Source: Leptolinea tardivitalis (GTDB lineage Bacteria > Chloroflexota > Anaerolineae > Anaerolineales > Anaerolineaceae). Taken from it: a stretch of DNA of 64,000 nucleotides. The position numbers and the translations under genes were made by a program. The stretch spans positions 62,001 through 126,000 of the forward strand of contig NZ_BBYA01000014.1 of assembly GCF_001050275.1 (NCBI RefSeq). Direction: 5' to 3'. The notes beneath the pieces are model-generated. The model saw only the letters and a program-made list of their open reading frames with translations. It was not told the origin of the DNA and did no database searches. Shown one piece after another: positions 42,035-51,216 of the stretch (positions are counted from its first letter, which is position 1; each line of letters opens with the position of its first letter).

Positions 42035-43321
42035 TTAAGAGATCAAACCCAATTCTAAGAATCTCTCAATATTCTTTTTATTCTTAATTACTTTTTGCCT
42101 TTGTTTTTCTAGAAATGAAAAATGAAAAGGCATATGGATTTCGTAGGTGCCTAAATTATTCTTGTTGAAATAAGATATTGCTTGACCTATTGAGGTAAGC
42201 AACATCGGATCTATACACGTGGTCATCAATTCAGATAGTAATTGAACATCTTTCCCCGGGAAGGCATTAAGATTCTGAATAACAATATGCCCAAAATCAT
42301 AAAAACGATTAAAAAGTCTATCAAGCTTACAGAAATGAGATGTGGTTGAAAAAATACTCGCACGATTTTCTATTAAATCAGTGTGAACATCTTCAAGATC
42401 ATCCATCAATTGCGTAAACGCACCAAAACCGAAGAGAGCCTCCTCCTGATCAAGTGTCAAATCACCGGCAATAAGGTAGCCATCGGTAAGGACTGAAGTT
42501 CCTCCTTTTTCGAAACTGATCCCAAGAATATCCTTTTCAAACGGGGAGATTTCTTTAGATACAAGAGATAGGCTGTTTACCTGGGCCTGGTAAATTGATA
42601 GTAGACTTTCATATACTTTTGGATATTGCATTCTGTCCCATTCACTTTCAATCATTCCAACCAGAGTACTTATTGTTTTCTCATTTGGATTGGAAGATTC
42701 AACCATTTCACCCTGGAGACGTTTAAGAAATTTCATATTAAAGGCATATTTGGTTGTACTCGAAATAGAAGGGTCATCGAGATAATTATCGGTATATGGA
42801 TAAAGCATGGAATAGGCAAAAATAGATGGAGAAACCCGCACAGGTAAACCTAGAAGCATTTGGATTAGATTGGCTGTAATAACATTTCTTCCAGCTTGAT
42901 ATATATCTTCTATAGAAATGTCAGGATCAAATTTACGGGATAGTATAAAAAAAGTTTTAATGGAATCATAAATTCCGCATGAATCAATGAATGCAAATAA
43001 ATGAGGAGGTATGTGAAAACTCTCCTGCAAGAATTCTGCTGCGACTTGACGAACCGCCTCTATTGTCTCTTGATACTCAGGTGCTTTTTTTTGAAAGTCA
43101 ATTTGTCGAAATAACTGATCTACATACTTATCCGATTTATTTTCATATATAAATTGTTCAGTTCTAGTATATGAATTAATAAAAGAAGGTATATCTGAAG
43201 AACAATTCCACCAGATGTTTTGAAAATGGCTTTTTAAGGAAGGGATTCTCGATGTAACAGTATCGTATCGAGAAATGTTATCAGATTTCGCTATAAATTC
43301 AGAACGTGTTGCCAGTACCAT
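42035..43321 (-). CDS. Class I isoprenoid-synthase-like protein
   Basis: A 428-residue, mostly helical protein. Two Asp-rich motifs are spaced as in the class I terpenoid/prenyl-diphosphate synthase fold: TDNYLDDP (D178...D183) and QLMDDLEDVHTD (D307...D315), the second in the context GFGAFTQLMDDLEDV typical of helix H. Overall similarity to polyprenyl synthases is low and there is no N-terminal FARM-like substrate motif. It is an orphan gene, convergent with the kinase-like gene and divergent from the zinc-ribbon gene. Assignment rests on the motifs and should be taken as fold-level. Confidence 0.55.
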   Translation of the reverse strand: MVLATRSEFIAKSDNISRYDTVTSRIPSLKSHFQNIWWNCSSDIPSFINSYTRTEQFIYENKSDKYVDQLFRQIDFQKKAPEYQETIEAVRQVAAEFLQESFHIPPHLFAFIDSCGIYDSIKTFFILSRKFDPDISIEDIYQAGRNVITANLIQMLLGLPVRVSPSIFAYSMLYPYTDNYLDDPSISSTTKYAFNMKFLKRLQGEMVESSNPNEKTISTLVGMIESEWDRMQYPKVYESLLSIYQAQVNSLSLVSKEISPFEKDILGISFEKGGTSVLTDGYLIAGDLTLDQEEALFGFGAFTQLMDDLEDVHTDLIENRASIFSTTSHFCKLDRLFNRFYDFGHIVIQNLNAFPGKDVQLLSELMTTCIDPMLLTSIGQAISYFNKNNLGTYEIHMPFHFSFLEKQRQKVIKNKKNIERFLELGLIS

Positions 43322-43569
43322 TTTTTTGCCTTTTCCATGTTTTTAGTCATCAAGAATATATACGGAAAACAATGTTGCAAAGTGTCATGATGAATAATTA
43401 GTTAACCAAATGAATGAAGAGGAAGAATAGAAATGGAATATAAAAAAACAAATGTCTTTGTTAATTTTTGTCAATATCTATAACCTGAAAGTAACCTTTC
43501 ATTTTTGTATATAAAAATCATGCTGAAAAATACGATAATCTATTCAGAGAAATGTAATAAAAAAGATCA

Positions 43570-44136
43570 ATGGGGTTTTGCATGGATAACTGTCAAACGA
43601 TAAATGTCAATCAACAAGAAAAATTACTAGAACAACTTGATGAACAAGAAACAAAAGATTATATTTGGAAATCACTCTACTCGCATTCGTATACACTTCT
43701 CTTTTCATGTGATACATGCGGATATGAATTTGATATAGATGGATGGTTTTACAAGTTTGACCCCATTTCATGCCCAAAATGCAAATCAACTTATGATGGA
43801 TTATTCGGCAGAGTAATTCAAACGCATTCCAATGGAACCGAGAAAGTTTCAATTGAGACATTTGAAGGGCAGGAGATGCAAATTTCCTTGCCAAACAAGA
43901 ATAAATACATCTCTTACAAGAAGGATCACATAATTCTTATACTAAACCAGATTCGCCCCAATACGTCGAATAGCCCATTTGGTGTGATCGATTTTACAGA
44001 ACAAAAACCAAGAATCCTGTTTTTTGATCCACAGGTAGAGCAACGACAGAATAAGAATAAGGATAAAAATAAAGATGAGAAAAAAGGGAAGTCATTCCTT
44101 TCTTCTCTTTTATTTGGCATTATTTCAATTTTTTAG
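43570..44136 (+). CDS. Zinc-ribbon protein with basic, hydrophobic-ended tail (unknown)
   Basis: A 188-residue protein of no named family. A zinc ribbon is formed by CDTCGYEF and CPKCKSTY (about residues 49-80). The middle part is probably beta-rich. The C-terminus has a Lys/Asn/Asp repeat-like stretch (KNKDKNKDEKKGK) followed by a hydrophobic end (FLSSLLFGIISIF) that could insert into or lie on the membrane. ATG at 43582 (after GGGG) is an alternative start. The 248-bp gap upstream is AT-rich with no confident promoter. Confidence 0.6.
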   Translation: MGFCMDNCQTINVNQQEKLLEQLDEQETKDYIWKSLYSHSYTLLFSCDTCGYEFDIDGWFYKFDPISCPKCKSTYDGLFGRVIQTHSNGTEKVSIETFEGQEMQISLPNKNKYISYKKDHIILILNQIRPNTSNSPFGVIDFTEQKPRILFFDPQVEQRQNKNKDKNKDEKKGKSFLSSLLFGIISIF

Positions 44137-44188
44137 GTAATTATTGAAAAATTAATTTACTGGCATTTATTCTTGAAAAATTTTTTTG

Positions 44189-44398
44189 TTATTCACGGTT
44201 AGATTCGATAATTCTCTTTGCAAGGTAAATACGTCTTCTATGTTCTGAATCATATAACATAGAAACTACTTCCCATCCTTCTTTCCCGATTTCTAAAAGA
44301 TATTGCCAGACAAATTTCTTTTCTGATTGGGTTTTTCCATTAATTCGATCGACTTGATAATATTCCGTTTCAAATTCAAGGTATTCCCATTCAGTCAT
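44189..44398 (-). CDS. Small DUF4177-like protein
   Basis: A 69-residue protein with the pattern WEYLEFETEYY, LLEIGKEGWEVVSML, IYLAKR, matching the beta-alpha-beta layout of DUF4177 proteins (Trp-Glu-Tyr start and Gly-Trp-Glu-x-Val core). Function is unknown. A GAGAGG box precedes the ATG. It is convergent with the zinc-ribbon gene. The terminator of the next upstream gene separates it from that unit, so it is probably transcribed alone. Confidence 0.6.
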   Translation of the reverse strand: MTEWEYLEFETEYYQVDRINGKTQSEKKFVWQYLLEIGKEGWEVVSMLYDSEHRRRIYLAKRIIESNRE

Positions 44399-44422
44399 CG
44401 GATATCCTCTCGGGTTGAATTA

Positions 44423-44454
44423 AAGACAATCGCCATTTTCATGGCGATTGTCTT
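44423..44454 (-). terminator. Terminator of the 44.5-46.5 kb gene pair
   Basis: A perfect 14-bp stem (44423-44436 with 44441-44454) and a 4-nt loop, immediately past the stop at 44456. On the minus strand it is followed by TAATTC. Confidence 0.88.
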
Positions 44455-44455
44455 A

Positions 44456-44890
44456 CTATTGACCTACAGGGCGGAGACCTTTATAAACTTGAATTCCGCC
44501 GATGGTTCTCAGAATTGTTTCAGCCGGTTTACCAATTTGCTCTTCAAGTTCTCTGGGAGACATAGGAGTATTGCCATGAGAAATGAGTGTTCGAAAAACT
44601 GCATCCACCAGGGTTGTATGATTAGTAAGAAAATCAGTCTGTTTAGCACAATGGGTCATCAATGTATCCTGGAGACCGTCAACAGTCTGAACTTCTGCTG
44701 TGACTGGGTCAACCCAGTCAATTGTTGTGCTTTCTTCAATGTTCTCAAAAGCAGCCTGATGCTCAGGGCAGAGACAGGAATGAAGATATATTCTCCAATT
44801 CCCATCATGTAGTTTCCACCACTCAAAATCGATATGAAATGGAGTATCAGCCGTTGGTTTAACGAGGCTAAATTTCTTTGTCTCAATCAT
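44456..44890 (-). CDS. Uncharacterised 144-residue protein paired with 44892-46478
   Basis: I do not recognise a family. Visible features: an N-terminal segment with CLCPEHQAAFE, a conserved-looking tryptophan-rich start (FEWWKLHDGNWRIYLHSCLC), and a C-terminal winged-helix-like part (VDAVFRTLISHGNTPMSPRELEEQIGKPAETILRTIGG). ATG at 44890 with GAGG upstream lies 1 bp after the stop of the preceding gene, so the two are coupled. The C-terminal half could bind nucleic acid; that is a guess. Confidence 0.6.
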   Translation of the reverse strand: MIETKKFSLVKPTADTPFHIDFEWWKLHDGNWRIYLHSCLCPEHQAAFENIEESTTIDWVDPVTAEVQTVDGLQDTLMTHCAKQTDFLTNHTTLVDAVFRTLISHGNTPMSPRELEEQIGKPAETILRTIGGIQVYKGLRPVGQ

Positions 44891-44891
44891 C

Positions 44892-46478
44892 TCAGACCTC
44901 TTCTTCAGTTTCTGCCAGGCGGAAATAGAGATCACCCATATGATTTGACCATTTACTATTTTGAAGGATAGAAAGAATAATTAGAGGGGGACACCGACGG
45001 ATTAAATTTACGGCAGAATACAACTCTTGAACATGTACATGTCCTTGAGGATTTAATTTCGCCTGTTCTTTCATAACTTTTTTCAAAATTGATTCCAATG
45101 ATTGGCGAGAATAATTTCCATTTTGCCATAATTTATCCAGAGCTTCAACATCTGGAATGGCAACCGCCATTCTTTCATCGAAACTTCCACTGACCAATTG
45201 TTTGAGCATCGCAAAAACGATACCACCGTCAGCTCCAATTAGAGCTGTACGGACCCATTCACGTGATGGTTTCTTTTTACCGGCAGATATTAGTACTTCC
45301 CCAGGTTTTTGACCTCGTGAAATGGTTACATAATTTCCTGGAATTAATTCCATTGATTCGTACCAATTTCTCAATCCAAAAACATATTTATTTGTGCGCA
45401 CAACCCAACCAGAGATATCTTCATTTGTTTCAGTATCGATAAATTTGAACTGGACTCTTGGAGCTTCATAGGCAGAAGGGAAGAGTCTGCGTATAGCTTT
45501 TGTCATTGGAAGAGTACCAGCCCGCCAATGTGGATAGATCAGACTAATTGTTACCTGGTCGGGTTTGTCTACTTTACCAGAATCTGGTTCAAGTTCATCA
45601 ATAACATTCTTTATCAACTGATCTACCAGATCACTTTCCATTGTTTCAAGTTTCTCAGTTGGTTGAGTATATCGAAGCGTAATAGGGGATTCGCGAACTC
45701 CTTCAGGTTCCAGACGGTGCAAAAACCAGAGCGTTTCTCCAGCAGGACCAACTTCATCAAAACGCTCATCTTCCTCAAGCGCCAGATTAAGTGAAAATTC
45801 AGTAAGCTTGGAATTTACGTCGGTCGGCAGGTCAATCTGTTCCATAAGATTGCGGGTGGCAAGCGGTCCACCACCGTTCATATCGAGTACAGCTTCAACA
45901 AGATTCAGATGACCGACATTAATATCGACCAACAAAGCCCTGGGAAACCATCTTCCGGCAATACGAACAAGATCATCTACGGCTTCAAGATGTTCTGTCA
46001 CTTTCTCCGTGATGGCTTCGCCAAATTTCTCAAAGACCAAATTTGCATTAAAAGCCGGATCGTTTTCATCTACTTTCAAGGGTTGATTCAAGATGTGATC
46101 AGATAGACCGGCGGCAAACAGATGATTGGTATTATCAATATTCACTGAAAGAACTTCAAAAGGTGGGAGATTAGGGTTATTAGAAGGCCGAATATCTGTG
46201 ACGACACCTTTTTTCCATCCCAGCGCAGGAAATATCAAAATATCAGATTTGTTATACCTTTCGCCTGGTTGATAACGAAGTCCATCTGAAGGTTTCTGGT
46301 TTATTAATGCGAAAATTTCTTTCTCGATACGGTGAGAAATCAAAGCTTTGGTAAGCTCTTCTGCCGTTTGAGGTAATTCAATTTCTAAAAGATGGTTATA
46401 TAGAAACTCGAGATCCTGATTAGTGAACTTAAAATCACTCCAGTAATCTTGCTGCAAGGTAAGAGTAGATGATGCCAT
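44892..46478 (-). CDS. Uncharacterised 528-residue protein
   Basis: No named domain is recognised. The N-terminus looks helical (FTNQDLEFLYNHLLEIELPQTAEELTKALI), followed by a beta-rich portion (DILIFPALGWKKGVVTDIR) and a mixed C-terminal half with a helical end. It is acidic, with no signal peptide or membrane span. ATG at 46478 was chosen over an upstream TTG. It forms a two-gene unit with the 144-residue protein, ended by a strong terminator. Probably lineage-specific. Confidence 0.6.
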   Translation of the reverse strand: MASSTLTLQQDYWSDFKFTNQDLEFLYNHLLEIELPQTAEELTKALISHRIEKEIFALINQKPSDGLRYQPGERYNKSDILIFPALGWKKGVVTDIRPSNNPNLPPFEVLSVNIDNTNHLFAAGLSDHILNQPLKVDENDPAFNANLVFEKFGEAITEKVTEHLEAVDDLVRIAGRWFPRALLVDINVGHLNLVEAVLDMNGGGPLATRNLMEQIDLPTDVNSKLTEFSLNLALEEDERFDEVGPAGETLWFLHRLEPEGVRESPITLRYTQPTEKLETMESDLVDQLIKNVIDELEPDSGKVDKPDQVTISLIYPHWRAGTLPMTKAIRRLFPSAYEAPRVQFKFIDTETNEDISGWVVRTNKYVFGLRNWYESMELIPGNYVTISRGQKPGEVLISAGKKKPSREWVRTALIGADGGIVFAMLKQLVSGSFDERMAVAIPDVEALDKLWQNGNYSRQSLESILKKVMKEQAKLNPQGHVHVQELYSAVNLIRRCPPLIILSILQNSKWSNHMGDLYFRLAETEEEV

Positions 46479-46544
46479 CAGATAATCTTTTTCTCCCGTA
46501 AAGAGAATTAGCAAGCATTTAATTATACCGTAGCTTGTAATGTG

Positions 46545-47936
46545 TTATGGATAGGCTCTTTCCAACCATTGAACCGGATTTACCTTTTGGCCGTTGACCC
46601 AAATTTCCCAGTGAAGATGTGGTCCAGTAACGCGGCCTGTGGCGCCGATAATGCCAATCAATTGTCCTGGTTCAACATGATCACCAACTTTAACTCTTAT
46701 CTCCGCTTGATGACCGTAACCGGTATAAATTCCATGTCCATGATCAATGAATGTGGCATTACCCATTGCTGTCAACGGCCCGGTGAAAACAACAGTTCCG
46801 GCTGCCGGTGCATAGATATTCAAATTCGCACAAACACCATAGTCAAGACCACCGTGATATCCAACAAATTGCCCCCCATTATATGAACGCCTAACGCCAA
46901 AAATTGATTTTGTACAAATTGGTTCATCAACAGGGTCTCGAAAGAGACCATTCCAAAGTTGTTGAGGGGATACGGGGGAAATAACCTTCTTGATTGTATC
47001 GTCTTCGGGTTTTGTATATGCCGGATCAATGGTCTCAGGATCGACTGTGAGAGGAGGATCTTCGGGATAATATCCTGATTGAACATAAACCATCTGCGAA
47101 AATTGAAATGATAAAGAATCAGGACGTGTCACTGTCAATTCAAAATTAGTAAGACCTGTATCCATCATCGCATTTATACCTTGCAGAGCCACATATTTCC
47201 CTTCTTGGACGGGGAAAAAGTGCAATGGATTACCGGCTAGTTTCCCAGAGAATTGCAAGTTTGTTTCTCCTGTGGCAGTTATCTCCACAGTTCGACCCTG
47301 AATTATGGGAAGGGCATCAAATTGCAAACTCGATAAAAATGGAAGAGTGTAGGAAGGTTGTTTGGGATCTGCCGAATCTTGTGAATAAAAAATAGGTTGA
47401 GATGGAATCGCCTGCCATGTCTGGTCAAGGTTATTTTGAAGAGCGATAACCCATGGATTCTTTTTTAACTGGCCTGCGGAATCAAGAAGGGAATCACCCT
47501 GTTTTAAACTCAGAACATTTTTTAATCCTGTCTGCTCAGACACTGGCAAAATGAGACTCGCGCCGGCATAAACTTCATAAGGACTGGTAACTTTGTTTAA
47601 CTTTGCCAGCATGGCGATCGGGAATTGATGCTGAATACTTAAGCTGGATAGATTCGCACCAAGTGGAACATCTTCAGCAGTTAAATTTCCAGTAACACCT
47701 TCTAGTCCAGGAATAATTATTTGTTGGCCGGCCGATAATACATTTGGGTTTTCAATCTTGTTGACATTTATGATGTCGTCTACAGAAACACCAAATTTTG
47801 TCGCAATTACTCCCAATGTGTCTCCCGGCTGAATCGTATAGGTAGGGCCTGATGGTTGGTCTTGCGCGTAAACTGGTTGATAGCAAAAAATAGAGAAGAT
47901 TAGAGTAAATAAAACAATTTTATTAAATTTAATCAT
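46545..47936 (-). CDS. Exported LysM/M23 peptidase
   Basis: A 463-residue cell-wall protein. It has a signal peptide (IVLFTLIFSIFCYQPVYAQ), a LysM repeat (YTIQPGDTLGVIATKFGVSVDDIINVNKI) and a second LysM-like part, a beta-rich middle, and a C-terminal M23 (lysostaphin-type) domain. The zinc ligands are in YHGGLDYGV (HxxxD) and HLHWEIW (HxH). ATG at 47936 overlaps the DUF192 gene by 8 bp. It likely cuts peptidoglycan cross-links or acts as a wall-binding regulator. Confidence 0.9.
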   Translation of the reverse strand: MIKFNKIVLFTLIFSIFCYQPVYAQDQPSGPTYTIQPGDTLGVIATKFGVSVDDIINVNKIENPNVLSAGQQIIIPGLEGVTGNLTAEDVPLGANLSSLSIQHQFPIAMLAKLNKVTSPYEVYAGASLILPVSEQTGLKNVLSLKQGDSLLDSAGQLKKNPWVIALQNNLDQTWQAIPSQPIFYSQDSADPKQPSYTLPFLSSLQFDALPIIQGRTVEITATGETNLQFSGKLAGNPLHFFPVQEGKYVALQGINAMMDTGLTNFELTVTRPDSLSFQFSQMVYVQSGYYPEDPPLTVDPETIDPAYTKPEDDTIKKVISPVSPQQLWNGLFRDPVDEPICTKSIFGVRRSYNGGQFVGYHGGLDYGVCANLNIYAPAAGTVVFTGPLTAMGNATFIDHGHGIYTGYGHQAEIRVKVGDHVEPGQLIGIIGATGRVTGPHLHWEIWVNGQKVNPVQWLERAYP

Positions 47937-48297
47937 ATTGAAAGTCCAATTTATCTCCACAATTATATTCGTCAAAACGATCTATGTGAGTCTCTAGAAT
48001 ATATTTTGCATTTTGTTTTGGTGCTGCCAGAGTCTTCCATTTACAGGCAATAACTTTATCAACAATTATCCCTGAATTATCTGCCCAAAAGATGGAAAGG
48101 TCATAATTCATAAACCACATATGTATGGCAGAATTGATTCGATCTTCTGACGAATTAATAAAAAAGAGACCTCCATCAATTGGAATACTCGATGTAAACA
48201 TTAATCCCTGTAACCGGGAGAAAAAATCATCGCAGATTCCCAGATGTAAAGGATGAGCAGATTGATTTGATATATTCGTAATTTTAATCAAACGCAT
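47929..48297 (-). CDS. DUF192-family protein
   Basis: A 122-residue DUF192 protein with the typical pattern FFSRLQGLMF, INSAIHMWFMNYDLSIFWADNSGIIVDKVIACKWK. It lacks the signal peptide that many family members carry. Function is unknown. It lies between the response regulator gene (8-bp gap) and the peptidase gene (overlap), so the three are one operon. Confidence 0.8.
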   Translation of the reverse strand: MRLIKITNISNQSAHPLHLGICDDFFSRLQGLMFTSSIPIDGGLFFINSSEDRINSAIHMWFMNYDLSIFWADNSGIIVDKVIACKWKTLAAPKQNAKYILETHIDRFDEYNCGDKLDFQYD

Positions 48298-48305
48298 TCT
48301 TTTGT

Positions 48306-48704
48306 TTATACCTGTATTCTATTTTTCTGAGAAATGCGATCAATACTGGCAATAAGTTCATTCGGACTGAATGGTTTACAAATATAATCGTCTACTTTGG
48401 CGATACGTAATCCAAGAACTCGATCAATTGCTTGAGCTTTCGCTGTGATCACAATTACCGGAATATTTCTTGTTTTTGCTTGAGCTTTCATCTGCTGATA
48501 AACATCCCAACCATCCAGGTCAGGCATCATGAGATCAAGAAGCACGAGATCTGGAATCTCTGACAAAACCAACTCCAATCCCTGCACACCCCCTTTTGCA
48601 CCTTTGACAGTAAACCCTCGACGTGTCAAAATGAGAGTAATGAGGTCGATCATATCAGGGTCGTCTTCAATATATATGATCCTGTTAATCGATGAAATTG
48701 CCAT
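48306..48704 (-). CDS. CheY-like response regulator receiver protein
   Basis: A 132-residue stand-alone receiver. Acidic pair EDD in YIEDDPDM, phospho-acceptor Asp in LVLLDLMMPDLDGWD, Thr/Ser switch VITAKAQ and Lys in CKPFSP. There is no output domain and no histidine kinase nearby. It is first in an operon with a DUF192 protein and a cell-wall peptidase. Confidence 0.9.
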   Translation of the reverse strand: MAISSINRIIYIEDDPDMIDLITLILTRRGFTVKGAKGGVQGLELVLSEIPDLVLLDLMMPDLDGWDVYQQMKAQAKTRNIPVIVITAKAQAIDRVLGLRIAKVDDYICKPFSPNELIASIDRISQKNRIQV

Positions 48705-48837
48705 CTCAACTCCTATTTTATGAAGTGTATCACAAGAGAAATCTGGACGTTAAAGATTAAATATAAATTAGTTCAATATTATGATACGACTTTTTTACAA
48801 TCGGGTATACTCCTTATCATAACCTGCAGGAGATATT

Positions 48838-49533
48838 ATGGAGAAACAACGAATTCTGATTGTTGATGATCATGAAGTGGTTCGAATTGGATTGAGGTCT
48901 TTATTACAACATCATCCTCAATTTGAAGTGGTCGGTGAAGCGGGAACAGCAAAAGAAGCCATTGAGAAAGTGGCTCAATTATTACCTGATGCAGTACTTA
49001 TGGATATTCGCCTCCCTGGACCTTCCGGTATCGAGGCTTGCGAAGAGATTACGCACACCTATCCAAATACAAAAGTGATCATGCTTACATCGTATGCGGA
49101 AGATGAAATGTTATTCTCAGCCATACGCGCAGGAGCTTCAGGGTATGTATTAAAACAAATTGGCGGGGATGATCTTGTGAAGGCTCTGGAAGCAGTAGGG
49201 CGTGGTGAAGCACCTCTTGATCCGGCGATGACAAAACGAATTTTCCAAGAAGTTAAACGTGTTGTGAAGCAAGAAGAAGCCTCTGCTTTTGCGCATTTAT
49301 CCGATAATGAAAAAAAGGTGCTTCTTAAAGTATCCGAAGGGAAAACTAACAGAGAAATCTCCAAAGAACTATTCCTTGGAGAAGGCACTATTCGGAATTA
49401 TGTTTCGAGCATTCTATCAAAACTTGGTGTCAGTAACCGTGCTGAGGCTGCCGCCTTTGCAGTTGAGCATAATTTAAAAGAATATATGCCAAAAGAATTA
49501 ATTGAAAAAATGGATAGTAAATCGGAAGAATAA
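48838..49533 (+). CDS. NarL/LuxR-family response regulator
   Basis: A 231-residue regulator. The receiver (VDDHEVVR, phospho-Asp in AVLMDIRLPGPSG, MLTSYAED, YVLKQIGG) is followed by a LuxR-type HTH (LSDNEKKVLLKVSEGKTNREISKELFLGEGTIRNYVSSILSKLGV). A CAGGAG box precedes the ATG. No partner kinase is in the window. It is divergent from the CheY-like gene, with 133 bp between. Confidence 0.92.
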   Translation: MEKQRILIVDDHEVVRIGLRSLLQHHPQFEVVGEAGTAKEAIEKVAQLLPDAVLMDIRLPGPSGIEACEEITHTYPNTKVIMLTSYAEDEMLFSAIRAGASGYVLKQIGGDDLVKALEAVGRGEAPLDPAMTKRIFQEVKRVVKQEEASAFAHLSDNEKKVLLKVSEGKTNREISKELFLGEGTIRNYVSSILSKLGVSNRAEAAAFAVEHNLKEYMPKELIEKMDSKSEE

Positions 49534-49535
49534 AC

Positions 49536-50372
49536 TCAGACTTGCATCATCATCTCTTGAATATATAAAGCATCATCTTCCATGATGGGACTTTCGCACA
49601 TGATTCTGCCTGAGCATCCTGTTGTTTTTAATACCTTTAGCAACTCAATTAAATTGAAATCTGATTCTTTAATAGGCAAATGATTCCTTTCACCTTTTTC
49701 GGAATATTCGATTCCGGAAAGATGGATATGCATTTTTTTCAAAACATCGGCACCCAATGTTTTATCTATCAGATCGATAAGTGAAAGCCACTCTTCGCTA
49801 GTATTCAATTTACCTGCTGACCGTGCATGGAGATGGGCAAAATCAATACAGGGAAGTACTCCTGGAATATTTTTACTCATTTCCAGTGTATCTTCTAATG
49901 AGCCTAACATGGCACTTTTGCCCATCGTTTCGGGGCGCAACGTAACTTGATTTCCGGCATCGCGAAGTTCTCGCACACACTCTTCCAATCGTGGTATAGC
50001 TTTAGCCAAAACCTCGCTTGCCGGTTGCTCAAAATATGAACCAGGATGGAAAATAATATCCGTTGCACCTGCAAGGTTTCCATAACATGACGCATCCATC
50101 AATCTTTTCCGTGATTTCGGCCACTCTTCATCATTCGCATTTAGATTGATGAAATACGGAGCGTGAACGCTGATAGCAACATCAAGATTAGTAGATTCTT
50201 TTTTTATCGCCTGACAGGTTTCTTCAGAAACCCGTACACTCTGAACCCAACCAAGTTCCAGAGCATCAAGTCCGAGCGATCGAAGTTGCTGGATAGCTCC
50301 CACGCTGCCACCAGGTTTTTTGGGAGTTGATATGGGGGATCCTACTGTGCCAAAACGGAAAGGTGATGTCAT
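49536..50372 (-). CDS. Endonuclease-IV-like / sugar-phosphate-isomerase-like TIM-barrel protein
   Basis: A 278-residue AP-endonuclease-2 superfamily protein. Metal-site segments include SVHAPYFINLN, DIIFHPGSYF, LRPETMGKSAMLG, CIDFAHLHARS and MHIHLSGIEYSEKGERNH. This resembles bacterial and archaeal deoxyribonuclease IV rather than sugar isomerases, because the HAPY and the Glu/Asp/His spacing are kept. ATG at 50372 overlaps dgkA by 14 bp. It is the last gene of the operon starting at 56710. Confidence 0.75.
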   Translation of the reverse strand: MTSPFRFGTVGSPISTPKKPGGSVGAIQQLRSLGLDALELGWVQSVRVSEETCQAIKKESTNLDVAISVHAPYFINLNANDEEWPKSRKRLMDASCYGNLAGATDIIFHPGSYFEQPASEVLAKAIPRLEECVRELRDAGNQVTLRPETMGKSAMLGSLEDTLEMSKNIPGVLPCIDFAHLHARSAGKLNTSEEWLSLIDLIDKTLGADVLKKMHIHLSGIEYSEKGERNHLPIKESDFNLIELLKVLKTTGCSGRIMCESPIMEDDALYIQEMMMQV

Positions 50373-50385
50373 TAAAACAACTCCA

Positions 50386-50760
50386 TTAGTAACCAAGTTT
50401 TCGTAATAAAGCAGGCCCAAGAATTATTAATCCAATAATCACCGATGACATGGCGGCAATTAAGACGGCAGCAGCCCCCACATCCTTTCCAACTTTAGCA
50501 AGTGGATGTTTTTCAGGACTCGCCAGGTCAACTACAGCTTCCAGTGATGTATTGATAAATTCTGCCGTCCAGACGGTACCTATGGTAAGGATCAAAATGG
50601 CAAAATCACTGGCAGGAATTCGGAGCCAAAGAGCAATACAAATGACAAGTATTGTGGCCAACGAGTGGATGTATGCATTTTTCTGTGTTCGCAAAACATA
50701 CCCAAGGCCGCAAAACGCGTGTCCAAATGAGTGAATTCTACTGATAAAAAAATCCATCAT
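50386..50760 (-). CDS. dgkA: Diacylglycerol kinase / undecaprenol kinase family protein
   Basis: A 124-residue integral membrane kinase of the DgkA family with three predicted spans. The signature TAEFINTSLEAVVDL and AKVGKDVGAAAVL are clear. Gram-positive-type members phosphorylate undecaprenol. It lies directly after ybeY (adjacent codons), a common arrangement. Confidence 0.92.
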   Translation of the reverse strand: MMDFFISRIHSFGHAFCGLGYVLRTQKNAYIHSLATILVICIALWLRIPASDFAILILTIGTVWTAEFINTSLEAVVDLASPEKHPLAKVGKDVGAAAVLIAAMSSVIIGLIILGPALLRKLGY

Positions 50761-51216
50761 TTAAATTTCCTCAGGCCATGAATAATTCTTGATTCCTAGA
50801 TTTGCAAGAATTGATTCCTGTAATTTTTTCATCTCATCTCTTTGTTCATCTGAGGAGTGATCAAAACCTGCCAGATGAAGGCAACCATGAACTATTAACA
50901 TTGAAATTTCATCAAATAATGGTTTCCCAGCGATTTTTGCTTGAGTAGCAGCTTTTTCTACAGATATAACAATATCTCCCAGATATCGGACACCAGAATC
51001 TGGATCCACCTCATCAGAAGGAAAGGAAAGAACGTCTGTAGGAGCATCAACGTCCCGAAAATCACGGTTTAAATTATGAATTTCTGTATTGTTGGTAAAA
51101 ATAATACTAACGTCACCATCCGTTTGGGTTGTAGACAAAGAACTTTTAGCAATATGACGAATACATGACAAGGTCATTTCATTTGGCAAGATTACTTTTC
51201 GAGATATGTGAATCAT
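50761..51216 (-). CDS. ybeY: Endoribonuclease YbeY
   Basis: A 151-residue zinc endoribonuclease for rRNA maturation and quality control. The motif HGCLHLAGFDH (H-x3-H-x5-H) is present, preceded by LGDIVISVEKA and TDVLSFP. ATG at 51216 overlaps the upstream HD-protein stop as ATGA. Confidence 0.96.
   Translation of the reverse strand: MIHISRKVILPNEMTLSCIRHIAKSSLSTTQTDGDVSIIFTNNTEIHNLNRDFRDVDAPTDVLSFPSDEVDPDSGVRYLGDIVISVEKAATQAKIAGKPLFDEISMLIVHGCLHLAGFDHSSDEQRDEMKKLQESILANLGIKNYSWPEEI

Noticed and set aside
42035-42070. Terminator between the convergent kinase-like and isoprenoid-like genes
   Set aside because: A TCTCTT/AAGAGA dyad is present but the stem is only 6 bp and overlaps the coding end, so it was not called.
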